A DNA stretch of 64,000 bases, taken from contig CM060694.1 in assembly GCA_030686995.1 (NCBI GenBank), positions 96,867,836 to 96,931,835 of the forward strand, written 5' to 3'. This stretch comes from Artemisia argyi. Its lineage: Eukaryota; Streptophyta; Magnoliopsida; Asterales; Asteraceae. The translations under genes and the position numbers were made by a program. The notes under the pieces are model-generated. The model was not told where the DNA came from. It saw nothing but the letters and a program-made list of their open reading frames with translations, and searched no databases. This document shows, piece after piece, positions 10,977 through 22,854 of the stretch; positions within the stretch are counted from its first letter, which is position 1; the number at the start of each line of letters is the position of its first letter.

Positions 10977-12106
10977 TCTATTGTCCAAAGGATAATCATT
11001 CTTAGTACTAAGATTCTTAGTAGAAGATGAGTTGAAAGAAAGTGGTGTATGGGGAAGATAATTATTCTTGTATGATATGAGTGATTAGGATTGAGTTAGT
11101 TATGATTTTGGTTGGATTTGAATGCCCATGTTAGATCCTATGGTAATTGCATGCATTCTTTACAAGAGATATGCATGAATTTATCATAGTTGATGAGTGA
11201 AGATCGAGTGGGATCAAATCTTTTGAAAATGACTCTGTCAAACACCATTTTGAACCTACAACTACCCAATACATGAACCAAGTGCAAGTATTTCGTGTAG
11301 GATATTCAATGAGTGTAGTTATATGTGTATGATTATAAAGTGCTTCTTCATTTTAGGTACACAAGCTAGATCTTATGAACCATCACACATTATATAGAAA
11401 GTCAATACACAGTACATGATATCTCTGGTTCATAGTTCGTTGTGTAGTATGTCGACATAAATAATCCTTATGTGTTACTTGCATTAACACCATAAGTTTC
11501 TAAGATCTCGGATGAGGAACTTAGCTTACTTAGTCTATTCATTGGGTATTTTAGTTTGTTATGCAATACCATACCATATTTGATTCATAGGAATTCTCTC
11601 CAACTATGTAAATAGTTTGTATGTTTGCACAAAATCTTTTCATTTCTCTTCTTTCCTAAACACAAAGCATGCATATTACACATAAATTGAGCAAGTAGAT
11701 TTAGATATAAAATTTTCAACACAAGTGTGAGTTGTGATCCAATGATTTTATCTAATCTTGGTGTTCTAACACAATAAGCTCTCAATCTTGTTACGATGTA
11801 ACAAGACCTTTTGTGTCAGGTTTTCTTGCCCCATCACATAGTATAGACATGTAGAATCAAGGATATTGTCAATCATTGTTTGAATAATGAATTGATACAT
11901 ATCTTTCCTCTTGGAAGTCATTAATTTGATCTTCATTCCATGCCTTCACATAATTCCTAGTCATATAAACACATAAGCTCTAAGAGGCTAGCAAACAACA
12001 CATAGACATTTTCTTAGACCTAAAGATTGTTCTCCTAAGATGCATGTTTAAGCATCAAAACCTATCCCAAAGCAATTTGGACTCTTGAAAAATCTCATGC
12101 CAAAAC
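10977..12106. other. Unassigned sequence between Tekay A and the old copia
   Basis: No recognisable coding segment on either strand; in particular none of the reverse transcriptase or RNase H that should follow the copia integrase at 12107. A perfect 9-bp hairpin TCTTGTTAC/GTAACAAGA is at 11786-11806. A 66-codon minus-strand frame at 11585-11785 resembles nothing known to me. This stretch may belong to the host locus of the 736-1395 ORF. Confidence 0.6.
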
Positions 12107-12684
12107 TTAGACTTGTTTGTTTTGTGACCTAAGTGTCCTTTTATTCAAGTCACCAATGACTTGTTGTATAGGATGACCCCTCGTTTCTCTCACTTCCTTA
12201 GGATTGCCTTCATCTGAATCATTAACTTGTAATGTTGGCGACCCTTCTTGATCTTGAACTAAAGGTTCATTGATCACATCATCTTCTACCGAAGGGGATG
12301 ATTTAGGCTCGGGCATGCTCTCATCAAAGGTCACATTGAGAGATTCCTTAATCCTCATTGTTTCCTTGTTAAGCACTATGTTTGCTTTACTTGTATGAGA
12401 GTATCCTAGGAACACACCTTCATATGACTTTGGGTCGAATTTAGTGAGATATTCTTTGGTGTTAAGTATAAATACTTTGCAACCAAATACTATAAAATAC
12501 TCTAGGGATGGTTTTCTATTCCTAAGTATTTCATAAGGTGTTTTATCAATTACCTTTCTTATGTAGACTCTATTAAAAATGTAACAAGCGGTATCTAGGG
12601 CATGACACCAAAACTTTTTTGGAATGGATTGCTCATCAAGAATTGCACGATTCATCTTTCTTAACTTACGATGTATTCTCTCAA
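12107..12684 (-). pseudogene. Old copia integrase, C-terminal part
   Basis: 182 residues from MNRAILDEQSIPKKFWCHAL plus a few codons upstream up to the insertion point. It continues the integrase after the catalytic core: the ACYIFNRVYIRK and KTPYEILRNRKPSLEYFIVF phrases are the conserved copia integrase C-terminus, followed by the acidic linker (TFDESMPEPKSS...) and RTLRSQ that normally lead into reverse transcriptase. The frame then stops and no reverse transcriptase follows. The upstream half of the same gene is at 22071 onward, on the other side of Tekay B. Confidence 0.9.
12680..12684. repeat. Target-site duplication of Tekay B, left copy (CTCAA)
   Basis: CTCAA precedes the LTR and recurs at 22066-22070. 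It lies inside the integrase reading frame of the old copia. Confidence 0.95.
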
Positions 12685-12730
12685 TGTCACAACTCGTAAT
12701 TTTCGGTCATTTTCCAAACCTCGATAATTT

Positions 12731-12849
12731 ACTATTCACAAATTACTATTCATCGATCACTATTCATCGTTTTCTATTCATCATTTTTGAGGTCAATTTG
12801 ACATTCCGAGAAACATTCAGAAATTTTACTATTCACTTGACACTATTCA
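12731..12849 (+). promoter_or_regulatory. ACTATTCA motif array in Tekay B U3
   Basis: Copies start at 12731, 12745, 12759, 12773 (TCTATTCA) and again at 12828 and 12842. The 14-bp step with differing bases between copies suggests selected sites, perhaps transcription-factor or silencing-factor binding. The 3' LTR has the same array near 18722-18840. Confidence 0.6.
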
Positions 12850-13491
12850 TTTCCGAGAGAAAACCACCATTCACGTGCATTACTCATTTCATCGTAAATT
12901 TAGTTTACGGGTATTCAAAAATTCGCGTAACCGCATTGGTTCAGGAGCGAATTCATGCATTATCATTGGGACACTTCATATAGACTAGAAATAGTCTGCA
13001 TATCCTCATTATGACACTCGCATACTATTCCACTCGTAGGATAACTAAATTAATACTTTTGGTATAAGTAACGATTTACGTATGTTTATTTTAAATAAAC
13101 ACTAATACGCGAACTATAAACGTGACTAACATGTCTGACACTCCCGACTATTATCCCAATATATTTTTATACTCATTTTTATAAGATAAAAATTATAATA
13201 TTAATTTACCCGGTATTTTGGAAATTTATTTATTACGTATCGTACGTCTAATTTAATAACGACGGTTTTCATAAAAATTAAACAATAATCACCCGAACTC
13301 TCCGTACTTGTACCCGACATATTTTTACAATTTTTATAACTTTATTATGTCCCGGTTAACTTCGTTAAAATTTATTTCTAGCAAACTCGGTACCCGATTA
13401 TAACTAAAACTAGCTACAACTACACTAAAACTACACTAATATCCTAATTAAATCCAAGACATGTCCCCCCCTTTCCCTCCTTTGTGAACCG

Positions 13492-13512
13492 CCCCCCCCC
13501 CCCCCCCCCCCC
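13492..13512 (+). repeat. Poly-C tract in Tekay B 5' LTR
   Basis: A run of 21 C; the equivalent run in the other LTR (19484-19498) has 15. It lies about 70 bp upstream of the TATA box. Length difference reflects replication slippage after insertion or sequencing error. Confidence 0.9.
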
Positions 13513-15180
13513 TCCTAAGCCATTTCATGTGCTTAACCACACCAACCCCATTTAATGCAACCTAACAATTGTCCCCTAAGTATATAATAAACTTTTTCTC
13601 ATCCATTTATCACAAAAATCATTTTTACTAGCACAAGAAAACTCTTTCACTCATTTTCTCTTATGGTAGAATCGACCTAGGTGATTCAAGGAGCAAGAAC
13701 AACAAATTTTACAAGATCTAGGTATAAACTTGTTCATATAGTCATCCTTGTTGGAGTTTTGAAATAGAAACTCAAGGATTAGTAGGTTTTCATCATCCAA
13801 ACTCCCTAAACCTTCAAGTAAGTTAACAAACTCATTTTTATAATTTTTACAAGTTATTACCATGATTATATACTTTTCTTACAAGAACTCATGCATATAA
13901 TGATTTATACCACTCTATTTTGTACATACTTAACTTTGAGCCCTAGAAATGGACACATGAGAAACCCTTGTTAGACCTAGTGGATTGATGATGTTTAAGG
14001 ACCCATGACACCCTAAGAAGGTGTATGGTAGGATTAGACTAGTTTTGGTGGTGATTGAAAGTGGTTTGGTTGAAGTAGAAACTAGATTGAAACCTTGAAA
14101 ATGGTTTTTGAACAAGTAAAAATACATGCTGTACTATTTTGGTTCACCCAGAAAACTCCGAATTTACACAGTAACTTTTGATAATATTTTTAGAAAATAC
14201 TTTCAAAAACGAAGCCGTGGGCGAAAGAACGGATTAAAACGAGTTAATAACGAAGGAGATATGATTTTCCGAATTTAACGACGAAAACTATTTTCTGAAA
14301 AACTGCATGCTGTTTGACAGTTTTCGACGGGCAAATAGAGGCGTTAAACGTAACCTAGAGGAGCCGAGCTATCGAAAATATATTAGTATATACTAAAACG
14401 AATTCGTGGATATAAAGAACGAGTAAAATGAGCTTAAAACGACCAAGTTATACACGTTTTAAAATCGTCAAAACTATATATATATATAGTCACTAATAGA
14501 AAATAATATAACTACGTACTAAATGAGATATTTACTAGATTTCTTATTCAAGGATTTTATTTTTAACAAATGAAATACGTATGACCCAAAGAATATTTAT
14601 ACGACTTAACGACGTTATTTTAAGGTTTTCGATACGAGGAAATATAACGCTAACATTTTTATACGATATATATTACGACAAGTTTTTATAACTCCAATTG
14701 GACTTATTTTTCCTAAGTATGGAAAGTATTTTACTATGACAATAACTAGTATTTCCAAGTTACGAGTGGTATAGGCATCATGTGCACGTGCATTCATTTC
14801 ATCACGTCATGATCTAAGGTAGATCGTTATTACTCATATTAGGTTGCGGTTAGAGATCGTGCCTCATTTCAGTGTATCCATTCTTGTCATCGTAGCTATC
14901 GCTCCAGGTGAGTCATAGCCCCTACTATTTTAAATTGTTTTGTAAACTCTTTGGGGTAGAATACATGCTCGTTTTTCTTAAAACGCATTACTTGTTTTAC
15001 CTGGTTGATTTTTCAAATATTCCCAGCTTTATCTAAATATATATTTGATCACCTGCACTTCATTAGTATGCTTGACTACCTGCATTCATTGGTATGTTTG
15101 ATTTCCTGTATTTCATGAGATTGATTATCCTTGTTTATATGACCTCGTAGTCACCAATTGACCTATATGTCCATTGTAAT

Positions 15181-15470
15181 ACTGTGGTATTCCCCACTTG
15201 GCTGTGATGTCAAACGTAATATTGTGGTATTCCCCACTTGGCTGTGATGTCAAACGTATTGTGGTATTCCCCACTTGGCTGTGATGTCAAACGTAATATT
15301 ATGGTATTCCCCACTTGGCTGTGATGTCAAACGTAGTATTGCTGTTTCCCTACTTGATTGACCTATATGTCCATTGTAATATTGTGGTATTCCCCACTTG
15401 GCTGTGATGTCAAACGTATTGTGGTATTCCCCACTTGGCTGTGATGTCAAACGTAATATTGCTGTTTCCT
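15181..15470 (+). repeat. Minisatellite in Tekay B 5' LTR
   Basis: Near-identical units built around GTGGTATTCCCCACTTGGCT followed by GTGATGTCAAACGTA, of about 34 or 40 bp, arranged as four units, a spacer, then two more. The order is identical in the 3' LTR, so it was amplified in the parent copy, not after insertion. Confidence 0.92.
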
Positions 15471-16079
15471 TACTTGACTGAATTGCGATGCCTTTGCATC
15501 AACCTTATTATGGGTTTTCCCGCTTGACTGATTTACCATATGGCCTCATTGACTGAATTATTTATATAGCCGTTTTGCTATACTTATCTGGGAATTTTGA
15601 TATGAGTATTACTTTTGTTCACGTAGACTTTAACACTTTTGGCAGTGGGTTGTAAACACACAGGTTACAAGTCTCTTATGGCGGGACTTGCAACTGAGTG
15701 GATTTACGACGCCTTTGCTGGGCGATCATTTCTCTATTGGCATTATTTGTTAAACAAACTCTATGAACTCACCAACCTCGTGTTGACACTTTAGCATGTA
15801 TTTTCAGGTTTTAACCTATGGCACGCTACAGGAGGTTTTGGTAGGGCATGGCATGGTCATAGAAGACTCTGATTATTTATATGGGGACCGTTTTAAACTA
15901 CTTTTAAGGGTCTACTTCCGCACTAATTTTAAACAATGTAAATTCAATACTTTTAGTTAAACGATTTTACTCTAAATGATTGAAGTGAAAACCAATTTTG
16001 TACTTGCGTTGTGATATCAATTGAGTTACACCCCAGCTGCATGTATGCTTCCGCTGGACCCGATTTTGGGGGTGTGACA

Positions 16080-16095
16080 GATTGGTATCAGAGCT
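16080..16095 (+). other. Tekay B primer-binding site (tRNA-iMet)
   Basis: GAT then TGGTATCAGAGC directly after the 5' LTR, the same three-base spacer and the same primer as Tekay A. Confidence 0.93.
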
Positions 16096-18060
16096 TTGGC
16101 TATAGCGAACTAAGTGTTTTTAAAACCTAGACTATAGCTACTTTTACGAAAAACTTAACCCTATGACCGTCACGTGCCTGCCTGCCAAGATGATGCCTCA
16201 CTTGTGGTTTGTTGCTGACTTAGGTGATGAGATTTGTGTCTCATTATCTGGTATAGTATGTTCATTTATTCTAGTTTATTTCTATCATTGTCTTTCATAT
16301 AAGCATGTTTACGTATCATATATGTCATCGCGTTATGTTTTCCCTTGCATAGCTTCATCATTTGATGTCGAGTTTGGTCACCTGCCTTAGTCTTCCTGAA
16401 CGTCTTGGTCTTGTGAAGGACATAGTATTAGTATAACTGAGCTGAGTATTTCAAAATTCATGGAACCTCGGTGGAATATAGACTAGTCACCTATATTCAA
16501 CCCGGGATAGTGGGACATAGGCTGACTACCTATGTCTGACTCAGAGATGAATTTTGCAACACTAAGAATGGTTATAATAAAATTTTGTCTGGATTGAATT
16601 CTCTACTCAATTTCGAAATGCTTCATTTACGTGTGTGTATACTCTCGTTGTCATAACATTCCTACCTTTCATCACTTCGTGAACCACCGATTGGAAACGG
16701 GTTAACTGGCAATTTCATCTCATAAATCTTCATATTTATACACAATGCACTTACATTTTCTTTTATCACAATCTCATTTTGTCGCGTTTGTCTCAGTCTT
16801 TTCCCTTCTCACCATCACTATCATTTCCTTTTCCCCACCCCCATATATATATATGGAATTAGCTAACACTCTATAGATTCCGATGTCACTCATCCCTAAC
16901 TACTCCCTATATTGATAAGTGGATATTATCAATGACCTCCCTAGGAAAGAATTTCCATACCTTCTATGAGGATGATCCCTCGGTATAGTAAGACCATTCA
17001 AAACTCAACAGAAATCCCAAGATATCACAAAACCATTCGAACCACTATCACTGGCCTGATCACCAAAATTCTATCATTTAGAAAGTATTGGCTTGACTGA
17101 ATTATAAGGATTAGTTTCGATACGAGTGCTCACTAAGCAACACCATAGAGATAAATCCAACTTTTAACCGAGACTATAAATTGAACATGCCCTCACCAAT
17201 AGACTTTATTCGAACGTGTTAGACACCTATGCCTTTGTGCAGACATACATACCTGACTATTTTATCCTCTTAATATTTTCACTTTTAAATGGATTTTCTC
17301 CAAACTACCGTTATACAAAACATATATCTTGTAAGAAATACTTTTCCTGAGGCACTTATTTTGACAAGCAAATTCCTTTTGGTTAATCTTTTACAAAACT
17401 ACTAGATGCTAAGAAATTTTAAACATCGATTTTTGGTAAATCATATTATCCACCTTATGTCGAAAATAGTTCTATCTTGCCTAACTATTAAATTTTGAAA
17501 CATCAAGAAAAATGTTACTTAGAAAGCCATTTGCTTAAAAAATTTTAAATTCATTTACTCAGAGAAGGTTTATGAACAAAATACACAATCTCAAAACAAA
17601 CTTTGAAAATCAATCTCTATATTACCTCACTTATACCTTTAGGAGTTTGTAATTTGATGACCTATAACTTGGGGAAAATCTTAGTAATGGAGACCAAGCA
17701 TCATAGGTGGAGGAAGACTCAATTCATGATATTCCTGCGGAGGATCCCAACCTTATCCTAATCTATTATTTTTAACAACACCCTTTTACGGATTTAACCC
17801 TGTAAGTCTTTCAAAACAAGATTCATGATACCCATTTCAATTATTCCTAATAAAGGAATTTAATCCACCTCAACTCCTAGCGATTTCATTAAGATCTCTT
17901 TGGAACCACACCACCTATCATTTGTAGACCAATGGTCAAAATTAGAGAACGATTCAAACATAGGGAGATATGCTCAGAGCATAAGTGATTGACTTTAGAA
18001 ATAGTTGGACTAACCATTTGCCATAAATAAAATTCAGTTGCAACCATAGTTACCACACGA
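16096..18060. other. Tekay B interior, mostly noncoding
   Basis: Apart from the leader structure no conserved segment was recognised. A 75-codon frame at 16163-16390 has no known match and is probably chance. Much of the stretch is dense with stops in all frames, as expected of decayed gag-pol. Confidence 0.5.
16452..16556 (+). ncRNA. Tekay B leader RNA structure: two hairpins closed by an outer stem
   Basis: Outer stem CAAAATTCAT (16452-16461) pairs with ATGAATTTTG (16547-16556). Inside are GAATATAG/CTATATTC (16474-16498), whose loop region includes GACTAGTC, and GACATAGG/CCTATGTC (16514-16536) with loop CTGACTA. The corresponding Tekay A stems have different bases with pairing kept. About 390 nt downstream of the primer site. 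Predicted cis-acting RNA fold. Confidence 0.7.
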
Positions 18061-18640
18061 GCTTAGAGACTACACCATTCGAAGCACTCTATGGTCGAAG
18101 TGCCAACATCCATTGACGGATCGAAATTTGGAAAAAGCCTAACTCACTAGTCCAGTAAGCATTCATGAAATAACCAGAAATTTCCTACAAGTCAAGAATC
18201 AATTACAAATTCTATAAGTTGTAAACCATTAAAACTTCAAGTTGGTAGCCAGATCATGTTGAAAGTTCTGCCTAGGAAAGGCATGATATCATTCAGAAAA
18301 CTGGGAAAGTTGAACCCGATATACACTGGACCACGTAATATTTCAGACAGAGTAGGCCTGGTGGCCGTCAGACTTGAGCCTTGTTAGAGAACAACCGGAT
18401 TACACAACCATGTTTCACCTATTCAAATCTCAGGAAATGACTTTCAGATTAGTCACTCGTGATCCCATTTGGAAAGGAACCCAACCCAAGAACAAACGTA
18501 GACTTAGTAATAACCAATAGAAATCATGGACTGTTAGGTCAAACAGTTGAAGCGGAGTCGAATTCCTATCGTGGAAGTTCGCTGGAATTCTCAATTATTA
18601 TCATCTTTCACCAATATACTTCAGAGACCAACCAAAACTG
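18060..18640 (+). pseudogene. Tekay B integrase C-terminus remnant
   Basis: Plus-strand translation in shifting frames recovers TTPFEALYGR at about 18072, then MLKVLPRKGMISFRKLGKLN near 18260-18320, then RVGLVAVRLEP, and last VKQLKRSRIPIVEVRWNS near 18530-18600, the chromodomain-like end. Numerous stops and frameshifts separate them. The layout equals the remnant in Tekay A, but that one keeps the HPTFHVSNLKKCL part which is lost here. Confidence 0.82.
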
Positions 18641-18654
18641 AACTTCGGGACGAA

Positions 18655-18675
18655 GTTCCTGTTAGAAGGGAAGAC
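18655..18675 (+). other. Tekay B polypurine tract region
   Basis: Purine-rich AGAAGGGAAGAC ends directly before the 3' LTR at 18676, the expected place for the plus-strand primer. Confidence 0.7.
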
Positions 18676-21600
18676 TGTCACAACTCGTAATTTTCGGTCA
18701 TTTTCCAAACCTCGATAATTTACTATTCACAAATTACTATTCATTGATCACTATTCATCGTTTTACTATTCATCATTTTTTAGGTCAATTTGACATTCCG
18801 AGAAACATTCAGAAATTTTACTATTCACTTGACACTATTCATTTCCGAGAGAAAACCACCATTCACGTGCATTACTCATTTCATCGTAAATTTAGTTTAC
18901 GGGTATTCAAAAATTCGCGTAACCGCATTGGTTCAGGAGCGAATTCATGCATTATCATTGGGACACTTCATATAGACTAGAAATAGTCTGCATATCCTCA
19001 TTATGGCACTCGCATACTATTCCACTCGTAGGATAACTAAATTAATACTTTTGGTATAAGTAACGATTTACATATGTTTATTTTAAATAAACACTAATAC
19101 GCGAACTATAAACGTGACTAACATGTCCGACACTCCCGACTATTATCCCAATATATTTTTATACTCATTTTTATAAGATAAAAATTATAATATTAATTTA
19201 CCCGGTATTTTGGAAATTTATTTATTACGTATCGTACGTCTAATTTAATAACGACGGTTTTCATAAAAATTAAACAATAATCACCCGAACTCTCCGTACT
19301 TGTACCCGACATATTTTTACAATTTTTATAACTTTATTATGTCCCGGTTAATTTCGTTAAAATTTATTTCTAGCAAACCCGGTACCCGATTATAACTAAA
19401 ACTAGCTACAACCACACTAAAACTACACTAATATCCTAATTAAATCCAAGACATGTCCCCCCCTTTCCCTCCTTTGGGAACCGCCCCCCCCCCCCCCCTC
19501 CTAAGCCATTTCATGTGCTTAACCACACCAACCCCATTTAATGCAACCTAACAATTGTCCCCTAAGTATATAATAAACTTTTTCTCATCCATTTATCACA
19601 AAAATCATTTTTACTAGCACAAGAAAACTCTTTCACTCATTTTCTCTTATGGTAGAATCGACCTAGGTGATTCAAGGAGCAAGAACAACAAATTTTACAA
19701 GATCTAGGTATAAACTTGTTCATATAGTCATCCTTGTTGGAGTTTTGAAATAGAAACTCAAGGATTAGTAGGTTTTCATCATCCAAACTCCCTAAACCTT
19801 CAAGTAAGTTAACAAACTCATTTTTATAATTTTTACAAGTTATTACCATGATTATATACTTTTCTTACAAGAACTCATGCATATAATGATTTATACCACT
19901 CTATTTTGTACATACTTAACTTTGAGCCCTAGAAATGGACACATGAGAAACCCTTGTTAGACCTAGTGGATTGATGATGTTTAAGGACCCATGACACCCT
20001 AAGAAGGTGTATGGTAGGATTAGACTAGTTTTGGTGGTGATTGAAAGTGGTTTGGTTGAAGTAGAAACTAGATTGAAACCTTGAAAATGGTTTTTGAACA
20101 AGTAAAAATACATGCTGTACTATTTTGGTTCACCCAGAAAACTCCGAATTTACACAGTAACTTTTGATAATATTTTTAGAAAATACTTTCAAAAACGAAG
20201 CCGTGGGCGAAAGAACGGATTAAAACGAGTTAATAACGAAGGAGATATGATTTTCCGAATTTAACGACGAAAACTATTTTCTGAAAAACTGCATGCTGTT
20301 TGACAGTTTTCGACGGGCAAATAGAGGCGTTAAACGTAACCTAGAGGAGCCGAGCTATCGAAAATATATTAGTATATACTAAAACGAATTTGTGGATATA
20401 AAGAACGAGTAAAATGAGCTTAAAACGACCAAGTTATACACGTTTTAAAATCGTCAAAACTATATATATATATAGTCACTAATAGAAAATAATATAACTA
20501 CGTACTAAATGAGATATTTACTAGATTTCTTATTCAAGGATTTTATTTTTAACAAATGAAATACGTATGACCCAAAGAATATTTATACGACTTAACGACG
20601 TTATTTTAAGGTTTTCGATACGAGGAAATATAACACTAACATTTTTATACGATATATATTACGACAAGTTTTTATAACTCCAATTGGACTTATTTTTCCT
20701 AAGTATGGAAAGTATTTTACTATGACAATAACTAGTATTTCCAAGTTACGAGTGGTATAGGCATCATGTGCACGTGCATTCATTTCATCACGTCATGATC
20801 TAAGGTAGATCGTTATTACTCATATTAGGTTGCGGTTAGAGATCGTGCCTCATTTCAGTGTATCCATTCTTGTCATCGTAGCTATCGCTCCAGGTGAGTC
20901 ATAGCCCCTACTATTTTAAATTGTTTTGTAAACTCTTTGGGGGAGAATACATGCTCGTTTTTCTTAAAACGCATTACTTGTTTTACCTGGTTGATTTTTC
21001 AAATATTCCCAGCTTTATCTAAATATATATTTGATCACCTGCACTTCATTAGTATGCTTGACTACCTGCATTCATTGGTATGTTTGATTTCCTGTATTTC
21101 ATGAGATTGATTATCCTTGTTTATATGACCTCGTAGTCACCAATTGACCTATATGTCCATTGTAATACTGTGGTATTCCCCACTTGGCTGTGATGTCAAA
21201 CGTAATATTGTGGTATTCCCCACTTGGCTGTGATGTCAAACGTATTGTGGTATTCCCCACTTGGCTGTGATGTCAAACGTAATATTGTGGTATTCCCCAC
21301 TTGGCTGTGATGTCAAACGTAGTATTGCTGTTTCCCTACTTGATTGACCTATATGTCCATTGTAATATTGTGGTATTCCCCACTTGGCTGTGATGTCAAA
21401 CGTATTGTGGTATTCCCCACTTGGCTGTGATGTCAAACGTAATATTGCTGTTTCCTTACTTGACTGAATTGCGATGCCTTTGCATCAACCTTATTATGGG
21501 TTTTCCCGCTTGACTGATTTACCATATGGCCTCATTGACTGAATTATTTATATAGCCGTTTTGCTATACTTATCTGGGAATTTTGATATCAGTATTACTT

Positions 21601-22065
21601 TTGTTCACGTAGACTTTAACACTTTTGGCAGTGGGTTGTAAACACACAGGTTACAAGTCTCTTATGGCGGGACTTGCAACTGAGTGGATTTACGACGCCT
21701 TTGCTGGGCGATCATTTCTCTATTGGCATTATTTGTTAAACAAACTCTATGAACTCACCAACCTCGTGTTGACACTTTAGCATGTATTTTCAGGTTTTAA
21801 CCTATGGCACGCTACAGGAGATTTTGGCAGGGCATGGCATGGTCATAGAAGACTCTGATTATTTATATGGGGACCGTTTTAAACTACTTTTAAGGGCCTA
21901 CTTCCGCACTAATTTTAAACAATGTAAATTCAATACTTTTAGTTAAACGATTTTACTCTAAATGATTGAAGTGAAAACCAATTTTGTACTTGCGTTGTGA
22001 TATCAATTGAGTTACACCCCAGCTGCATGTATGCTTCCGCTGGACCCGATTTTGGGGGTGTGACA
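18676..22065 (+). repeat. Tekay B 3' LTR
   Basis: Same sequence as 12685-16079 apart from roughly 18 substitutions and small indels. Contains the 14-bp-spaced ACTATTCA copies, a 15-base poly-C tract at 19484-19498 and the minisatellite at 21167-21456. Ends GGGGGTGTGACA, followed by the CTCAA duplication. Confidence 0.97.
21167..21456 (+). repeat. Minisatellite in Tekay B 3' LTR
   Basis: Same units in the same order as 15181-15470; one base differs in the fourth unit (ATTGTGG here, ATTATGG in the 5' LTR). Confidence 0.92.
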
Positions 22066-22070
22066 CTCAA
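22066..22070. repeat. Target-site duplication of Tekay B, right copy (CTCAA)
   Basis: Matches 12680-12684. Confidence 0.95.
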
Positions 22071-22583
22071 CAATCTCATGCGATTGAGAAGTGAACGGGC
22101 CCGATAAGTTATAAGATATTCCATGTTGTTCACAAAAGGTTCCAAATTGCATTTTATCAAAATCGCTACTATGATTTGTTTTAATTGATACAATTGAACA
22201 ATCAAGTAGATTTTAAAGTTTCTTTCTTAAAATATCAAATTTATTTAAAACATCATCCTTATTCTCTAAAACATTATCCAAGACAATTTGGATAACCATC
22301 TACAATCACTAAAGTGTAGAAGTTTCCTTTTAAACTTAGAATTGGAGATGGATCATGTAAATCTAAGTGTATTAATTCCAAAACCTTATTTGTTGACTCT
22401 TCATGCCTATTTCTATTGCATGCTTGACCTTGACTCCCCTAGACATGTATCACAATAATGCCTTACAAAACTCAACAATGGTAAATTGCTTACTAGCTAG
22501 TCGGCGAGACCTAACTTCCTAAGCCAAGGCGTTGGGTTATTTACCATGTTTGAAATGCATATCATGTTACAAATAATCTATGA
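22071..22583 (-). pseudogene. Old copia GAG-pre-integrase and integrase core
   Basis: Minus-strand translation in shifting frames. Near 22140-22210 it reads SIKTNHSSDFDKMQFGTFCE, a decayed form of the catalytic phrase around the second Asp of the DDE triad; the expected TDHGGEF has become TNHSSDF, so the catalytic Asp is lost. Further upstream come a decayed HHCC zinc-binding region (CDTCLG near 22430) and the pre-integrase stretch. Several stops and frameshifts. Read on through Tekay B, the frame continues at 12684, confirming that one gene was split. Confidence 0.85.
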
Positions 22584-22854
22584 TTAACAAGTATAGAAGT
22601 TGTTTTGCCTATGACCTTTAGCAAGTATGTTACCGTTTTTTCTAATAGTGCAATCTTCATTGGTAAACATAATACTAAAATCATCATTAAGATTACTTAT
22701 ACTACAGAACTTAGAGTTTAGATCACTACCATGCTCATCATTGGTAAATTCTACAAAGTCATGAAGTGTATTGTTATGGGTGATTACACAAGAATTTTGA
22801 GGAAAGTATGGTTTAGCAAAAGCGTTTAATGATGAACCATTTTTACTAAGACAT

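Larger units (their letters stand above)
12685..16079 (+). repeat. Tekay B 5' LTR
   Basis: Starts TGTCACAACTCG and ends GGGGGTGTGACA. U3 begins with ACTATTCA or a near copy at 12731, 12745, 12759, 12773, 12828 and 12842, mostly exactly 14 bp apart. A TATATAATAA box is at 13581. The LTR also holds a poly-C tract and a minisatellite (listed separately). No LTR gene is seen; small frames such as 12624-12983 are repeated in the other LTR. Confidence 0.97.
12685..22065 (+). mobile_element. Tekay B: Ty3/gypsy (Tekay-like) element, internally deleted
   Basis: Plus-strand element with 3395- and 3390-bp LTRs, CTCAA duplication, primer site at 16080 and only 2596 bp of interior. The LTRs differ at roughly 18 sites plus a poly-C length change, about 0.5 percent by eye. 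The interior holds a structured leader, long noncoding sequence and a heavily broken integrase C-terminus. Its LTRs are related to but clearly different from those of Tekay A, so two subfamilies independently lost gag-pol while keeping an interior of nearly the same length. Confidence 0.95.

Noticed and set aside
11786..11806. 9-bp hairpin taken as a terminator
   Set aside because: Rho-independent terminators are bacterial; an isolated short hairpin here has no supported role.
13651..14127. Small frames repeated at 19637-20113
   Set aside because: Duplicated only because they lie in the two Tekay B LTRs; no recognisable product.
15181..15470. Regular direct repeats that could suggest a CRISPR array
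   Set aside because: The units are continuous minisatellite copies without unique spacers, lie inside a plant LTR and occur in both LTRs.
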